From the NCBI GenBank assembly GCA_943912335.1, contig CALTUD010000002.1:62001-126000 (forward strand): DNA of 64,000 bases, read 5' to 3'. Of this stretch, positions 26,633 to 35,880 are shown in pieces; within the stretch, counting starts at the first letter, position 1, and the number at the start of each line of letters is the position of its first letter. Below the pieces are notes generated by a model. That model had not been told where the DNA came from and made no database searches. It saw nothing but the letters and a program-made list of their open reading frames with translations. The stretch is from an uncultured Acetobacteraceae bacterium. Lineage in GTDB: Bacteria; Pseudomonadota; Alphaproteobacteria; Acetobacterales; Acetobacteraceae. A program made the translations under genes and the position numbers.

Positions 26633-27793
26633 ATGAAACTCAACACTTCCCTGCTGGCCCTGGCGCTGGGGGCGTTCGGCATCGGCGTCACGGAATTCAC
26701 CCCGATGGGCATGCTGCCGCTGATCGCGGGCGACCTTCACGTGTCGATCCCCACCGCTGGTCTGCTGGTGAGCGCCTATGCGATCGGGGTGATGGTCGGC
26801 GCGCCGATCATGACGCTTCTGTTCGCCCGCACGGCCAGGCGGACCCTGCTGGTCGGGCTGATGGGGCTGTTCACCGTTGGCAATCTTCTGGCCGCCTTGT
26901 CCGACAGCTACGCGACCTTGCTGGTGGCGCGCATCGTCACGTCGTTCAATCACGGCGCATTCTTCGGCGTCGGCGCGGTGGTGGCGGCCGGGGTGGTGCC
27001 GCCGGAGCGGCGCGCCTCGGCGGTGGCGGCGATGTTCTCCGGCCTCACCGTGGCGACCATTGGCGGCGTGCCGCTGGCCAGCGCCGTCGGACAGGCGCTG
27101 GGCTGGCGCACGGCCTTCTGGGGTATCGCCGCGATCGGCCTGCTGACCATGGTCTCCCTGCGCGCGGCGCTGCCGGAATTCCCGGCGGATCGCAGCGCCG
27201 ACATGCGCGCCGAATTGCGCGTGCTCCGTCGCGGCCCGGTGCTGTTCGCGCTGCTGCTCACCGTGATCGGCTTCAGCGCCATGTTCACCGTGTTCACCTA
27301 TGTGGTGCCTCTGCTGCATCGCGAGGCGGGTGCGTCTTCCGGCTTCGTCACCGCCATGCTGGTGCTGTTCGGCATCGGCCTCGCCGTCGGCAACTGGCTG
27401 GGCGGACGCGCGGCGGACCGCTCGATCGACCGTACCCTGATCGGCGGTCTCGGCGCGGTCACGCTGCTGCTGCTGGTGTTCGCCGTCACGATGCGCAGCG
27501 AATGGGCCACGGTGCCGCTGGTCTTCCTGTGGGGCGTGGCCTCGTTCGCGCTCGTGGCGCCGTTGCAGATGCGGATCATGTCGCAAGCTTCCGAAGCGCC
27601 GAACCTCGCCTCGGCGATGAATATTGGCGCCTTCAACCTCGGCAACGCGATCGGCGCGGCGGTGGGGGGCGAGGTGCTGGATGCGGGGTTCGGCTACCCG
27701 GCGGTGGCCATCGCGGCGGCGATCCTGTCCGCGGGCGGGTTGATGCTGGTGGTGATGCAGCGTCTGCGTCGTCCCGTTCTGGCCGTGCGGTGA
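26633..27793 (+). CDS. MFS transporter, DHA1-type exporter
   Basis: 386 residues with about 12 membrane segments. It belongs to the AraJ/NepI/YdhP-like drug:H+ antiporter group (FGIGVTEFTPMGMLPLIAGDL at the N-terminus). The substrate could be a drug, a sugar or a purine and cannot be told from sequence. The ATG at 26633 has a GGAG-like site about 8 bases upstream; ten more codons are open upstream but unconserved. Likely controlled by the divergent LysR gene. It is followed by a structured repeat. Confidence 0.9.
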   Translation: MKLNTSLLALALGAFGIGVTEFTPMGMLPLIAGDLHVSIPTAGLLVSAYAIGVMVGAPIMTLLFARTARRTLLVGLMGLFTVGNLLAALSDSYATLLVARIVTSFNHGAFFGVGAVVAAGVVPPERRASAVAAMFSGLTVATIGGVPLASAVGQALGWRTAFWGIAAIGLLTMVSLRAALPEFPADRSADMRAELRVLRRGPVLFALLLTVIGFSAMFTVFTYVVPLLHREAGASSGFVTAMLVLFGIGLAVGNWLGGRAADRSIDRTLIGGLGAVTLLLLVFAVTMRSEWATVPLVFLWGVASFALVAPLQMRIMSQASEAPNLASAMNIGAFNLGNAIGAAVGGEVLDAGFGYPAVAIAAAILSAGGLMLVVMQRLRRPVLAVR

Positions 27794-27797
27794 GGTT

Positions 27798-27895
27798 CTT
27801 CTTTTTCTGAGGAAAAAGAAGCAAAAAGACTTTTGTCTGTTTGGGTTCTGAGCGGTCGGTTCGCTCGAAGCTAAATGGACAGAGGTTCTTTGGTT
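27798..27895 (+). repeat. Dispersed structured repeat, copy 1
   Basis: Starts with a 10-bp hairpin (27798-27807 / 27812-27821, loop TGAG) followed by CAAAAAGACTT. A second, longer stem can form between 27829-27845 and 27870-27886; 16 of 17 positions pair if G.U is allowed on this strand. The block ends with GTTCTTTGGTT at 27885-27895. Length and order match copy 2 at 54700. It sits between the MFS stop and dnaE and may also act as a terminator. Confidence 0.8.
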
Positions 27896-27965
27896 TTCTC
27901 TTTCAGCACAGAACGCCCATCGATCCGGCATGCGCGTCCGGGCGCCGCATGCTAGTCTCGCGCCC

Positions 27966-30900
27966 ATGCCGCACGCCGATTTCGTCCATCTGCGAACCCA
28001 TTCCGCCTACTCCCTCAGCCAGGGCGCGATCCGCCCGGCCGAGCTCGCCGGTCTGGCGCGGGACATGGGCATGCCGGCGGTGGCGATCGCCGATAGCGGC
28101 AACATGTTCGGCGCGCTGGAATTCTCCCAATACTGCCGCGACAAGGGCGTGCAGCCGATCGTCGGCTGTCAGGTCTCCCTGGGCGGCCCCGGCGGCCGCA
28201 CCGGCGCCGCGGCCGAACCCCTGGTGCTGCTGGCGCAGAACGCGGCGGGTCTCGCCAATCTGCAGAAGCTGAGTTCGATCGGCTACCTGCTGAGCGATCC
28301 GGCCGAACCCTGCATCACGCTGGAAACCCTGTTCGAGCACGCCGAGGGCCTGTTCCTGCTCACCGGCGGCACGCGCGGGCCGCTGACGCGCATGCTCGCC
28401 GACGGGCAGCCGGACGAAGCCAAGAAGCTTCTGCACAGTCTGGCGCAGGGTTTTCCCGGCCGTGTCGCGGTGGAGCTGAACCGGCACGGCCTGGCGGTGG
28501 AAAAGGCGGTGGAGCCGGGCCTGATCGCGCTCGCCGACGAACTCGACCTGCCTCTGGTCGCCACCAACGAGTGCTTCTTCACGCGTCCCGACATGCACGA
28601 GGCGCACGATGCGCTGCTGTGCATCGCGCAAGGCCGCACCATGGCGGAACGCGATCGCTGGCGCGTGTCGCCGGAGCAATGGTTCAAGCCGCCCGCCGAG
28701 ATGCGTGCGCTGTTCGCCGATCTTCCCGAGGCCTGCGACAACACGCTGATGATCGCGCGACGCTGCGCGGTGATGTCGGAAACGCGCAAGCCGCTTCTGC
28801 CGATCTGCCCGAAAGTGCGCGAAGGCAGCACGGAGGAACAAACCCTGCGCGCCATGGCGGAGGAGGGGCTGGAAGCCCGCTTCGCACTGATGACGTTGGA
28901 TGACGACACGAAGCGCGCCTATCGCGAGCGTCTGGCGTTCGAGCTGGACGTGATCGCGTCGATGGGCTTTCCCGGCTACTTCCTGATCGTCGCCGACTTC
29001 ATCCAATGGGCCAAGGCGCACGACATTCCGGTGGGGCCGGGGCGCGGTTCGGGAGCAGGGTCGCTCGCCGCCTGGGCGCTCACCATCACCGATATCGACC
29101 CGATCCCGTTCGGCCTTCTGTTCGAGCGGTTCCTGAATCCCGAACGCGTGTCGATGCCGGATTTCGATATCGATTTCTGCCAGGACCGGCGCGACGAGGT
29201 GATCGCCTATGTGCGAGGCGAATATGGCGGCGATCGCGTCGCGCAGATCATCACCTTCGGAAAGCTCCAGGCGCGTGCCGCCGTGCGCGACGTGGGCCGC
29301 GTGCTCGGCCTGCCGTTCTTCGCCGTCAACAAAGTCTGTGAGCTGATCCCGAACAATCCGGCCAAGCCGGTGACGCTCAAGCAGGCGATCGACGGCGAGC
29401 CGCGCCTGCAGGAGATGCGCGAGAGCGACGAGGCGATCCGGCGTCTCATGGAAATCGCCCTGCAGCTCGAAGGGCTGTATCGCCACGCCAGCACCCACGC
29501 CGCCGGCGTGGTGATCGGCGACCGGCCGTTGAACGAGCTCGTGCCGCTTTATCGCGATCCGAAGAGCGACATGCTCGTCACGCAGTTCAACATGAAGTTC
29601 GTGGAACAGGCCGGGCTGGTGAAGTTCGACTTCCTCGGCCTCACCACGCTGACTATTCTGCAACGCGGCGTGCAGATGCTGGCGAAGCTCGGCGTTGCCG
29701 TCGATCTCGCCAAGCAGCCGCTCGACGATGCGCGCACCTACGAGATGCTGGCGCGGGGCGACACGGGCGGCGTGTTCCAGTTCGAAGGCGCCGGCATGCG
29801 CGACGTCCTGCGCCAGATGCGCCCGACGCGGCTGGAAGACCTGATCGCCGCCGTGGCGCTGTACCGTCCCGGCCCGATGGCGAACATTCCCGATTATTGC
29901 CGGAGAAAACACGGCGAGAAATGGGAGGCGCCGCACGAGGAGATCCGCGACATCCTGGAAGAGACCTATGGCATCATGGTCTACCAGGAACAGGTGATGC
30001 AGATCGCCCAGAAGATGGCGGGCTACAGCCTGGGCGGCGCCGATCTGCTCCGGCGCGCCATGGGCAAGAAGATCCGCGCGGAAATGGATACGCAGCGCGA
30101 GATCTTCACCGAAGGCGCGGTGGGTCGCGGCGTGGATCGCGAGAAGGCGGTCGAGGTGTTCGAGCTGATGGCGAAATTCGCCGATTACGGCTTCAACAAA
30201 TCGCACGCCGCTGCCTATGCGCTGGTTTCGTACCATACCGCCTGGATGAAGGCGAACCATCCGGTCGCGTTCCTCGCCGCCTGCATGTCGCTGGCGCGGG
30301 AAAAGACCGACAAGCTGGCGGCGTTGCGGCAGGAAGCCGGCCGCCTTGGCGTCGCGGTGCTGCCGCCGGACATCAACCGCTCCGGTGCCGATTTCACCGT
30401 GGAGGTGGACGAGAACGGCACCCAGCAGGTGCGCTACGCCCTGGCGGCGGTGAAGAAGGTCGGTCTGGCGGCGATGCAGGCGGTGGAAGCCGCGCGCGGC
30501 GACCGGCCTTTCGCCTCGTTGGTGGATTTCGCCCATCGCGTCGATCCGCGCATGCTCAACAAGATGCAGTTGGAGAACCTCGCCCGCGCCGGCGCCTTCG
30601 ACAGTCTCGAGCCGAACCGCGCGCGGGTCTTCGCTGCCGCCGAGGTGATCCTGCGCCGCGCTCAGGCCGAAGCCCAGGAAGCTGCCAGCGGGCAGATCGG
30701 CCTGTTCGGCGCGCCGGCTGCAGGTGGCGCCAGCCCGTCAGCGCCGCTGCGCCTGCCGGACGTGCCGGAATGGCCGGGCATCGAACGCCTCGGGCTGGAA
30801 GCGGAGGCGATCGGTTTCCACCTCACCGGCCACCCGCTGGATGCGTATCGGCCGCTGCTGCGCCGTCTCGGCGTGACGCGCTCGACCGATCTGGAAACGG

Positions 30901-31400
30901 CGGGGCAGGCGGGCATGACCCGCGCCAAGCTTGCCGGCTGCGTGATCGACCGCAAGGAACGGCCCACACGCAGCGGCTCCAAGATGGCCTGGGTGCGCCT
31001 GTCCGACAGCACGGGCGCCTGCGAGGTGACGTTCTTCTCCGAAACGCTGAACCGCTCGCGCGACATTCTCGTCGCGGGCCAGGCGGTCCTGGTGACGGTG
31101 GAACTGCGCATGGATGGCGAGATGGTGCGCGTCACCGCACAGGATGCGATCTCGCTCGATCAGGCGGCGGCGGACGATCGCGGCGAGATCCGCATCTGGC
31201 TCGACCGTCCTGATGCGGTGACGGAGGTGCAGGGGCTGCTGGGCCGCGAGCGCGGTGGGCGGGGACGCGCGGTGCTGCTGCCCTGCCTGGACGAAACCCG
31301 CGATCTCGAAGTGGCTCTGCCCGAGCCCTACATGGTCACGCCGCGTCTGGCCGAAGCGTTGAAGCGCGTGCCGGGGGTGATGCGGGTGGAGGAGCGCTGA
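27966..31400 (+). CDS. dnaE: DNA polymerase III subunit alpha
   Basis: Replicative DNA polymerase catalytic subunit. The 1144-residue product has an N-terminal PHP domain (HLRTHSAYSLSQGAI), the polymerase palm with catalytic D401 and D403 (PDFDIDFC), the fingers, a helix-hairpin-helix region and a C-terminal OB domain. D401/D403 have exactly the E. coli numbering, which supports the ATG at 27966 over an in-frame ATG at 27930. In many alphaproteobacteria dnaE follows lolD directly; here topoisomerase IB and the LysR/MFS pair lie between. Confidence 0.97.
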   Translation: MPHADFVHLRTHSAYSLSQGAIRPAELAGLARDMGMPAVAIADSGNMFGALEFSQYCRDKGVQPIVGCQVSLGGPGGRTGAAAEPLVLLAQNAAGLANLQKLSSIGYLLSDPAEPCITLETLFEHAEGLFLLTGGTRGPLTRMLADGQPDEAKKLLHSLAQGFPGRVAVELNRHGLAVEKAVEPGLIALADELDLPLVATNECFFTRPDMHEAHDALLCIAQGRTMAERDRWRVSPEQWFKPPAEMRALFADLPEACDNTLMIARRCAVMSETRKPLLPICPKVREGSTEEQTLRAMAEEGLEARFALMTLDDDTKRAYRERLAFELDVIASMGFPGYFLIVADFIQWAKAHDIPVGPGRGSGAGSLAAWALTITDIDPIPFGLLFERFLNPERVSMPDFDIDFCQDRRDEVIAYVRGEYGGDRVAQIITFGKLQARAAVRDVGRVLGLPFFAVNKVCELIPNNPAKPVTLKQAIDGEPRLQEMRESDEAIRRLMEIALQLEGLYRHASTHAAGVVIGDRPLNELVPLYRDPKSDMLVTQFNMKFVEQAGLVKFDFLGLTTLTILQRGVQMLAKLGVAVDLAKQPLDDARTYEMLARGDTGGVFQFEGAGMRDVLRQMRPTRLEDLIAAVALYRPGPMANIPDYCRRKHGEKWEAPHEEIRDILEETYGIMVYQEQVMQIAQKMAGYSLGGADLLRRAMGKKIRAEMDTQREIFTEGAVGRGVDREKAVEVFELMAKFADYGFNKSHAAAYALVSYHTAWMKANHPVAFLAACMSLAREKTDKLAALRQEAGRLGVAVLPPDINRSGADFTVEVDENGTQQVRYALAAVKKVGLAAMQAVEAARGDRPFASLVDFAHRVDPRMLNKMQLENLARAGAFDSLEPNRARVFAAAEVILRRAQAEAQEAASGQIGLFGAPAAGGASPSAPLRLPDVPEWPGIERLGLEAEAIGFHLTGHPLDAYRPLLRRLGVTRSTDLETAGQAGMTRAKLAGCVIDRKERPTRSGSKMAWVRLSDSTGACEVTFFSETLNRSRDILVAGQAVLVTVELRMDGEMVRVTAQDAISLDQAAADDRGEIRIWLDRPDAVTEVQGLLGRERGGRGRAVLLPCLDETRDLEVALPEPYMVTPRLAEALKRVPGVMRVEER

Positions 31401-31437
31401 TCGGCCGCCCGCCGCGGATGCGCGACGGGCGGACCGA
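31401..31437. terminator. GC-rich hairpin between convergent dnaE and MFS genes
   Basis: CCGCCCG (31405-31411) pairs with CGGGCGG (31426-31432), with a further inner CGCG/CGCG stem. It starts right after the dnaE stop codon. There is no T-run, so termination efficiency is uncertain; the position between convergent genes suggests a shared terminator. Confidence 0.5.
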
Positions 31438-31442
31438 ACCGG

Positions 31443-32849
31443 TCACCGCATGGCGAGAAACGTCCCGTCGCCGAGGCGCTGCTCGATCTCTTCCAGGCTG
31501 CGCCCGTTGGTTTCCGGCACGGCGCGCAGCACGAACACCCAGGCCAGCACGTTGATGGCGGCGAACACGAAGAACGCGTAGCCGGCGCCCAGCGCCTGCA
31601 CCATCGTCAGGGTGAAGAGCGACACGACGAGATCGAACACCCAGTGCGACAGGGCGACCATGCTCATGCCCTTGCCGCGGATCGCGAGCGGGAACACTTC
31701 CGCGCCGACCAGCCAGATCGAGGCCGAGATCGAGCCGACATTGAAGATCTCGTAGGCGACCAGACCGGCGACGGCCGTGTAGCGGCCCATTCCGGTCGGG
31801 TTGCCGCCGATGAACGAGCCGCCGAGCAGAACCAGGCCGAGCGCCGCCAGCAGCAGGAAGCGCAGCATCAGCGTGCGACGGCCCCAGCGATCCACGGCCC
31901 ACAGACCGAACGCGGTCGCGACCACGATGGTGATGCCGACCAGAAGCTGGGTCTGCAACGCCTCGTTGGCGCCGAAACCGGCGGAGGCGAGCACGGTGGG
32001 CGCGTAGTAGATCGTCGCGTTGGTGCCGGTGATCTGGCAGAACATGCCGAGACCGGCGCCGGCGATCAGGGCAGGGCGCACGCGGCGGGAAAACAGCAGC
32101 TTCCACGAGCCGTTCTCGCGCGGCTGCGCTTCCACGGAGGCGAGCTCCTCGGCGGCGGCCGCATCGCTCGGACGGGTGCGTTGCAGGATGGACAGCGCGC
32201 GTTGCGACTGGCCGCGCAGCACGAGATAGCGCGGGCTTTCCGGCAGAAACAGCATGCCCAGGAACAGGATCGCCGCAGGAACCGCGCCGAGCAGGAACAT
32301 CAGCCGCCAATCGCCGCCGGAGCCGTTGGCACCGCCGAGCGCCCAGCCGATGATGGTGGACACCAGGATGCCGACCACGATCGCCAGCTGGAACAACAGC
32401 ACCAGCGAGCCGCGACGCGCGGCGGGTGCGAGTTCGGCGATATAGACCGGGATGATCTGGCTGGTGGCGCCCACGGCGAGCCCCAGAAGCAGGCGCACCG
32501 CGATCAGCGTCGTGGCCGAGTTCGAGGTGGCGGACGCGACGGAACCGATGATGAAGATCACGGCCGCGATCAGGATGGTCGGACGCCGTCCGACCCGGTC
32601 GGAGACGGGACCGGCGACCAGGCAGCCCACGAGAGCGCCGGCGACGATGGCCGAGGTGACCAGCTCCTTGCCGAAGGTGTCGACCGGAATGTCGCGGGTG
32701 ATGAACAGAAGCGCGGCGGAGATGATGCCGGTGTCGTAGCCGAACAGAAGCCCGCCGAGGGCGGACACGGCGGCGATGATCAGCACCGTGAGGTCGGCGC
32801 GTTTGCCGCGGCCGGGATCGTCCGGGGTGCGTGTTGCGCTGATGGCCAT
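31443..32849 (-). CDS. MFS sugar transporter (sugar porter family)
   Basis: 468 residues, 12 predicted membrane segments and the sugar-porter signatures: FGYDTGIISAALLFI near TM1, DRVGRRPTI after TM2, PESPRYLVLRGQ at the end of the N-half, DRWGRRTL after TM8 and PETNGRSLEEIE at the C-terminus. It is probably a proton symporter for a hexose, pentose or polyol such as galactose, xylose or arabinose. The ATG at 32849 has GGAGG 11 bases upstream; the open frame extends 25 codons further without conservation. Confidence 0.92.
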   Translation of the reverse strand: MAISATRTPDDPGRGKRADLTVLIIAAVSALGGLLFGYDTGIISAALLFITRDIPVDTFGKELVTSAIVAGALVGCLVAGPVSDRVGRRPTILIAAVIFIIGSVASATSNSATTLIAVRLLLGLAVGATSQIIPVYIAELAPAARRGSLVLLFQLAIVVGILVSTIIGWALGGANGSGGDWRLMFLLGAVPAAILFLGMLFLPESPRYLVLRGQSQRALSILQRTRPSDAAAAEELASVEAQPRENGSWKLLFSRRVRPALIAGAGLGMFCQITGTNATIYYAPTVLASAGFGANEALQTQLLVGITIVVATAFGLWAVDRWGRRTLMLRFLLLAALGLVLLGGSFIGGNPTGMGRYTAVAGLVAYEIFNVGSISASIWLVGAEVFPLAIRGKGMSMVALSHWVFDLVVSLFTLTMVQALGAGYAFFVFAAINVLAWVFVLRAVPETNGRSLEEIEQRLGDGTFLAMR

Positions 32850-33145
32850 CTTAACTGTCGCCTCCGTAATATGCCCCGTCCTGTGTAGCGCCCCGACCGG
32901 GAAAGGCCACCTTCGGTCCGACAAACGCAGCGTTTAAGGGTGCCCTGTGTGGTGCTCGCGTCCTGCTTGGCGGTTCTGGCTTGCAACCGCGTCCCGTTTC
33001 GCCCATACCGCGTGCGCCGTTCGCACGCCCCAGCCACAGGCCAGGGGCGTTCGCTGCGGTAATTCGCACGCGGGAAGCGTTCTGGTGTCCGAAAGGACGG
33101 GGCGCCCGCGGAGGATCAACCAGACGTTCAGAAAGGAGCACGCCG
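32850..33145. other. Divergent promoter region, MFS sugar transporter / rpsB
   Basis: About 296 bases with no credible gene. It must hold the promoters of the leftward sugar transporter and of rpsB, and probably the long rpsB mRNA leader. No specific S2-binding structure could be assigned by eye. Confidence 0.6.
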
Positions 33146-33934
33146 ATGGCGATGCCCGATTTCACCATGCGCCAGCTGCTCGAGGCCGGTGTCCATTTCG
33201 GCCACCACACCCGCCGCTGGAACCCGCGCATGGCGCCTTACCTATTCGGCACCCGCAACCAGGTCCACATCATCGACCTGCAGCAGACCGTGCCGATGCT
33301 CGATCGCGCGCTGAAGGCCGTGCGTGACACCGTCGCCGGCGGCGGCCGCGTCCTGTTCGTCGGCACCAAGCGCGCCGCGGCCGAGCATGTCGCCGAGGCG
33401 GCGGCCCGTTGCGGTCAGTACTACGTGAACCACCGTTGGCTCGGCGGCATGCTGACCAACTGGAAGACCATCACCGGCTCGATCAAGCGCCTGCGCCAGA
33501 TCGAGGACATGCTGGGTGGCGACACGCAGGGTCTGACCAAGAAGGAAATCCTCGAGATCACCCGCGACCAGGAGAAGCTGGAGCGTTCGCTGGGCGGCAT
33601 CAAGGAGATGGGCGGCCTGCCGGACATGCTGTTCATCATCGACACCAACAAGGAGAAGCTGGCGGTCGAGGAAGCCAACAAGCTCGGCATCCCGGTGATC
33701 GCCGTTCTCGACAGCAACTCCGATCCGCAGGGCGTCACCTACCCGATCCCGGGCAATGACGACGCGATCCGCGCCATCACCCTCTACTGCGAGCTGATCT
33801 CCTCCGCGGTGCTGGACGGCATCTCTGCCGAGCTGGGTGCGTCTGGCCAGGATTACGGCGCATCCGAAGAGCTGCCGGTCGAGCTGGCGCCGGAAGCCGC
33901 CGCCGAGCAGGGCGCGGAAGCCCACGCGGAGTAA
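33146..33934 (+). CDS. rpsB: 30S ribosomal protein S2
   Basis: Component of the small ribosomal subunit. The 262-residue product has the typical MRQLLEAGVHFGHHTRRWNP N-terminus and the IDLQQTV, FVGTKR and HRWLGGMLTN motifs. The C-terminal ~20 residues are acidic and Ala-rich. The ATG at 33146 is preceded by AAAGGAG 7-8 bases upstream. It is followed by a terminator and then tsf. Confidence 0.97.
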   Translation: MAMPDFTMRQLLEAGVHFGHHTRRWNPRMAPYLFGTRNQVHIIDLQQTVPMLDRALKAVRDTVAGGGRVLFVGTKRAAAEHVAEAAARCGQYYVNHRWLGGMLTNWKTITGSIKRLRQIEDMLGGDTQGLTKKEILEITRDQEKLERSLGGIKEMGGLPDMLFIIDTNKEKLAVEEANKLGIPVIAVLDSNSDPQGVTYPIPGNDDAIRAITLYCELISSAVLDGISAELGASGQDYGASEELPVELAPEAAAEQGAEAHAE

Positions 33935-33946
33935 ACCGCGAACCGG

Positions 33947-33977
33947 CCGTGCCGCGGATGGCCGCGGCACGGTTTTT
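33947..33977 (+). terminator. Intrinsic terminator between rpsB and tsf
   Basis: A perfect 11-bp stem, CCGTGCCGCGG / CCGCGGCACGG, with a 4-base loop and five T directly after. It lies 13 bases after the rpsB stop and should make tsf expression partly independent of, or lower than, rpsB. Confidence 0.92.
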
Positions 33978-34063
33978 CGATGTCTGAACGTACAGGGACT
34001 GCGCCTCGTCTTCGGATCTCCCATCCGGATGACCGGGCGCAGAACCGTTTGATGGAGAGAAAC

Positions 34064-34990
34064 ATGGCGGAAATCACGGCAGCCCTGGTGAAGGATCTGC
34101 GCGAGAAGACCGGCGCCGGCATGATGGACTGCAAGAAGGCGCTGACCGAGAACGGCGGCGACCTGGAGCAGGCGATCGACTGGCTGCGCACCAAGGGTCT
34201 GGCCGCCGCGGCCAAGAAGTCCGGCCGCGTGGCCGCCGAAGGCCTGATCGGTGTGGCATCCGCGCCGAAGGTCGCGGCGATGGTGGAGGTCAACTCCGAG
34301 ACCGACTTCGTGTCGCGCAACGAGAGCTTCCAGCAGTTCGTCGAGACGGTCGCCAAGATCGCGCTGACGGTCGGCGAGGACGTGGAAGCCATCAAGGCCG
34401 CCACCGTGCCGGGCACCGACAAGACGGTCGCCGAGACCATCACCAACCTGATCGCCACCATCGGCGAGAACATGACCATCCGTCGCGCCCGCGTGCTTCG
34501 CGTGCCGTCGGGCGTGGTCGCGACCTACGTCCACTCCGCGCTGCGTCCGGGCATCGGCAAGATCGGCGTTCTCGCCGCCATCGAGGCGCCGTCCGAGAGC
34601 GATGCGCTGGAACTGCTGGGCCGTCAGATCGGCATGCATGTCGCAGCCACCCGCCCGTCCGCGCTGGATGTCGATGCGGTGGACCCGGCCGAGCTGGAGC
34701 GCGAGCGCGCCGTTCTGGTCGAGCAGGCCCGCGAGTCCGGCAAGCCGGAAGCCATCATCGAGAAGATGGTCGATGGCCGCATCCGCAAGTACTACGAGGA
34801 AGTGGTGCTGCTGGAGCAGATCTGGGTGCATGACGGCGAGAGCCGCGTGAAGGCGGTGGTGCAGAAGGCCGGCGGCAAGCTGGTCGGCTTCGACCGCTTC
34901 CAGCTCGGCGAGGGCATCGAGAAGGAAACCAGCGACTTCGCCGCCGAAGTCGCCGCCGTTTCCGGCGTGGGCCAGAAGCCCGCCGCCTGA
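34064..34990 (+). CDS. tsf: Elongation factor Ts
   Basis: Guanine-nucleotide exchange factor for EF-Tu. The 308-residue product begins with the UBA-like N-terminal domain (LREKTGAGMMDCKKAL) and carries the EF-Tu-contact motif TDFVSRNESF. The ATG at 34064 has GGAGAG upstream. The order rpsB-tsf is conserved, but pyrH and frr do not follow; recO does. Confidence 0.97.
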   Translation: MAEITAALVKDLREKTGAGMMDCKKALTENGGDLEQAIDWLRTKGLAAAAKKSGRVAAEGLIGVASAPKVAAMVEVNSETDFVSRNESFQQFVETVAKIALTVGEDVEAIKAATVPGTDKTVAETITNLIATIGENMTIRRARVLRVPSGVVATYVHSALRPGIGKIGVLAAIEAPSESDALELLGRQIGMHVAATRPSALDVDAVDPAELERERAVLVEQARESGKPEAIIEKMVDGRIRKYYEEVVLLEQIWVHDGESRVKAVVQKAGGKLVGFDRFQLGEGIEKETSDFAAEVAAVSGVGQKPAA

Positions 34991-35004
34991 TCCGAACGAA
35001 ACGA

Positions 35005-35033
35005 GGGGGCTTCCGATGGAATGGGAAGCCCCC
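35005..35033 (+). promoter_or_regulatory. recO: Hairpin enclosing the recO start codon
   Basis: GGGGGCTTCC (35005-35014) pairs perfectly with GGAAGCCCCC (35024-35033). The recO ATG (35016) is in the 9-base loop and the only G-rich SD-like sequence is in the stem. It may damp translation, or act as a weak 3' end for tsf. Confidence 0.55.
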
Positions 35034-35768
35034 GCGATCGTTCTGGCCGCGTCGTCCTACGGTGAAGGCGGCGCGGTCGCGCATGTGATGACCGAGCATC
35101 ACGGCGCCTTCCGCGGCCTCGTCCGCGGCGGCGGCGCCAGAGCCAACCTCGCGACCTGGCAGGCCGGCAATCTGGTCACCGCGCAATGGTCCGCCCGTCT
35201 GCCGGACCAGCTCGGCACCCTCCGCGCGGAGCTGGTGCACCCTTCCGCCGCCCGGCTTCTGTCCGCCCCGCTCCCGCTCGCTCTGCTCAGTTCCGCCTGC
35301 GCCCTCGCCGATACGGCGCTGCCGGAGCGCGAAGCCCATCCAGCCGTCTTCGGGGAGCTTCTGCGCCTGCTGACCTTGCTCAGCCTCGATGCGGGGGAAG
35401 GCGAGCGCCTCGGACCGGCCGCCTATCTCCGCTGGGAAGCGACCCTGCTCACCGATCTCGGCTACGGGATGGATCTCTCGGTCTGCGCCGTCAGCGGAGC
35501 GACCGGCGGGCTCCGCTACGTCTCGCCGCGCACCGGACGCGCCGTCTCGGCGGATGGGGCAGGGGAATGGCGCGACCGCCTGCTCCGGCTGCCCTCCTTG
35601 TTTCTCGATCCTGCGCTGGCCGGCGATGCTCAGGACTGGTGCGACGGTCTGCTCCTCACCGGACATTTCCTGGCCCGCGACGTCTTCGGCCAGCGCCACC
35701 GCCCGGTGCCCGCCGCGCGCGGGCGGTTGTTCGACCGGGTGAACGCCATGGTGCTCCCGGACGCCTGA
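35016..35768 (+). CDS. recO: DNA repair protein RecO
   Basis: Helps RecA displace SSB in recombinational gap repair together with RecF/RecR. The 250-residue product has the N-terminal OB fold (APAIVLAASSYGEGGAVAHVMTEHHG, shortened here as EWEAPAIVLAAS) and a helical C-terminal domain. The region where many homologues have a zinc finger shows only single Cys residues, so the zinc site looks incomplete. It lies 25 bases after tsf. Confidence 0.93.
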   Translation: MEWEAPAIVLAASSYGEGGAVAHVMTEHHGAFRGLVRGGGARANLATWQAGNLVTAQWSARLPDQLGTLRAELVHPSAARLLSAPLPLALLSSACALADTALPEREAHPAVFGELLRLLTLLSLDAGEGERLGPAAYLRWEATLLTDLGYGMDLSVCAVSGATGGLRYVSPRTGRAVSADGAGEWRDRLLRLPSLFLDPALAGDAQDWCDGLLLTGHFLARDVFGQRHRPVPAARGRLFDRVNAMVLPDA

Positions 35769-35880
35769 GGCGAAGCCGATCCGTCGCCGGGGCGGCCGCA
35801 TGTCTCGTGTCGCGGGGCACCAAATCGTCCGGTTGCCGGTGGACGAACATTGCCGCCACCGCCTGACCAGATCGCGACTG

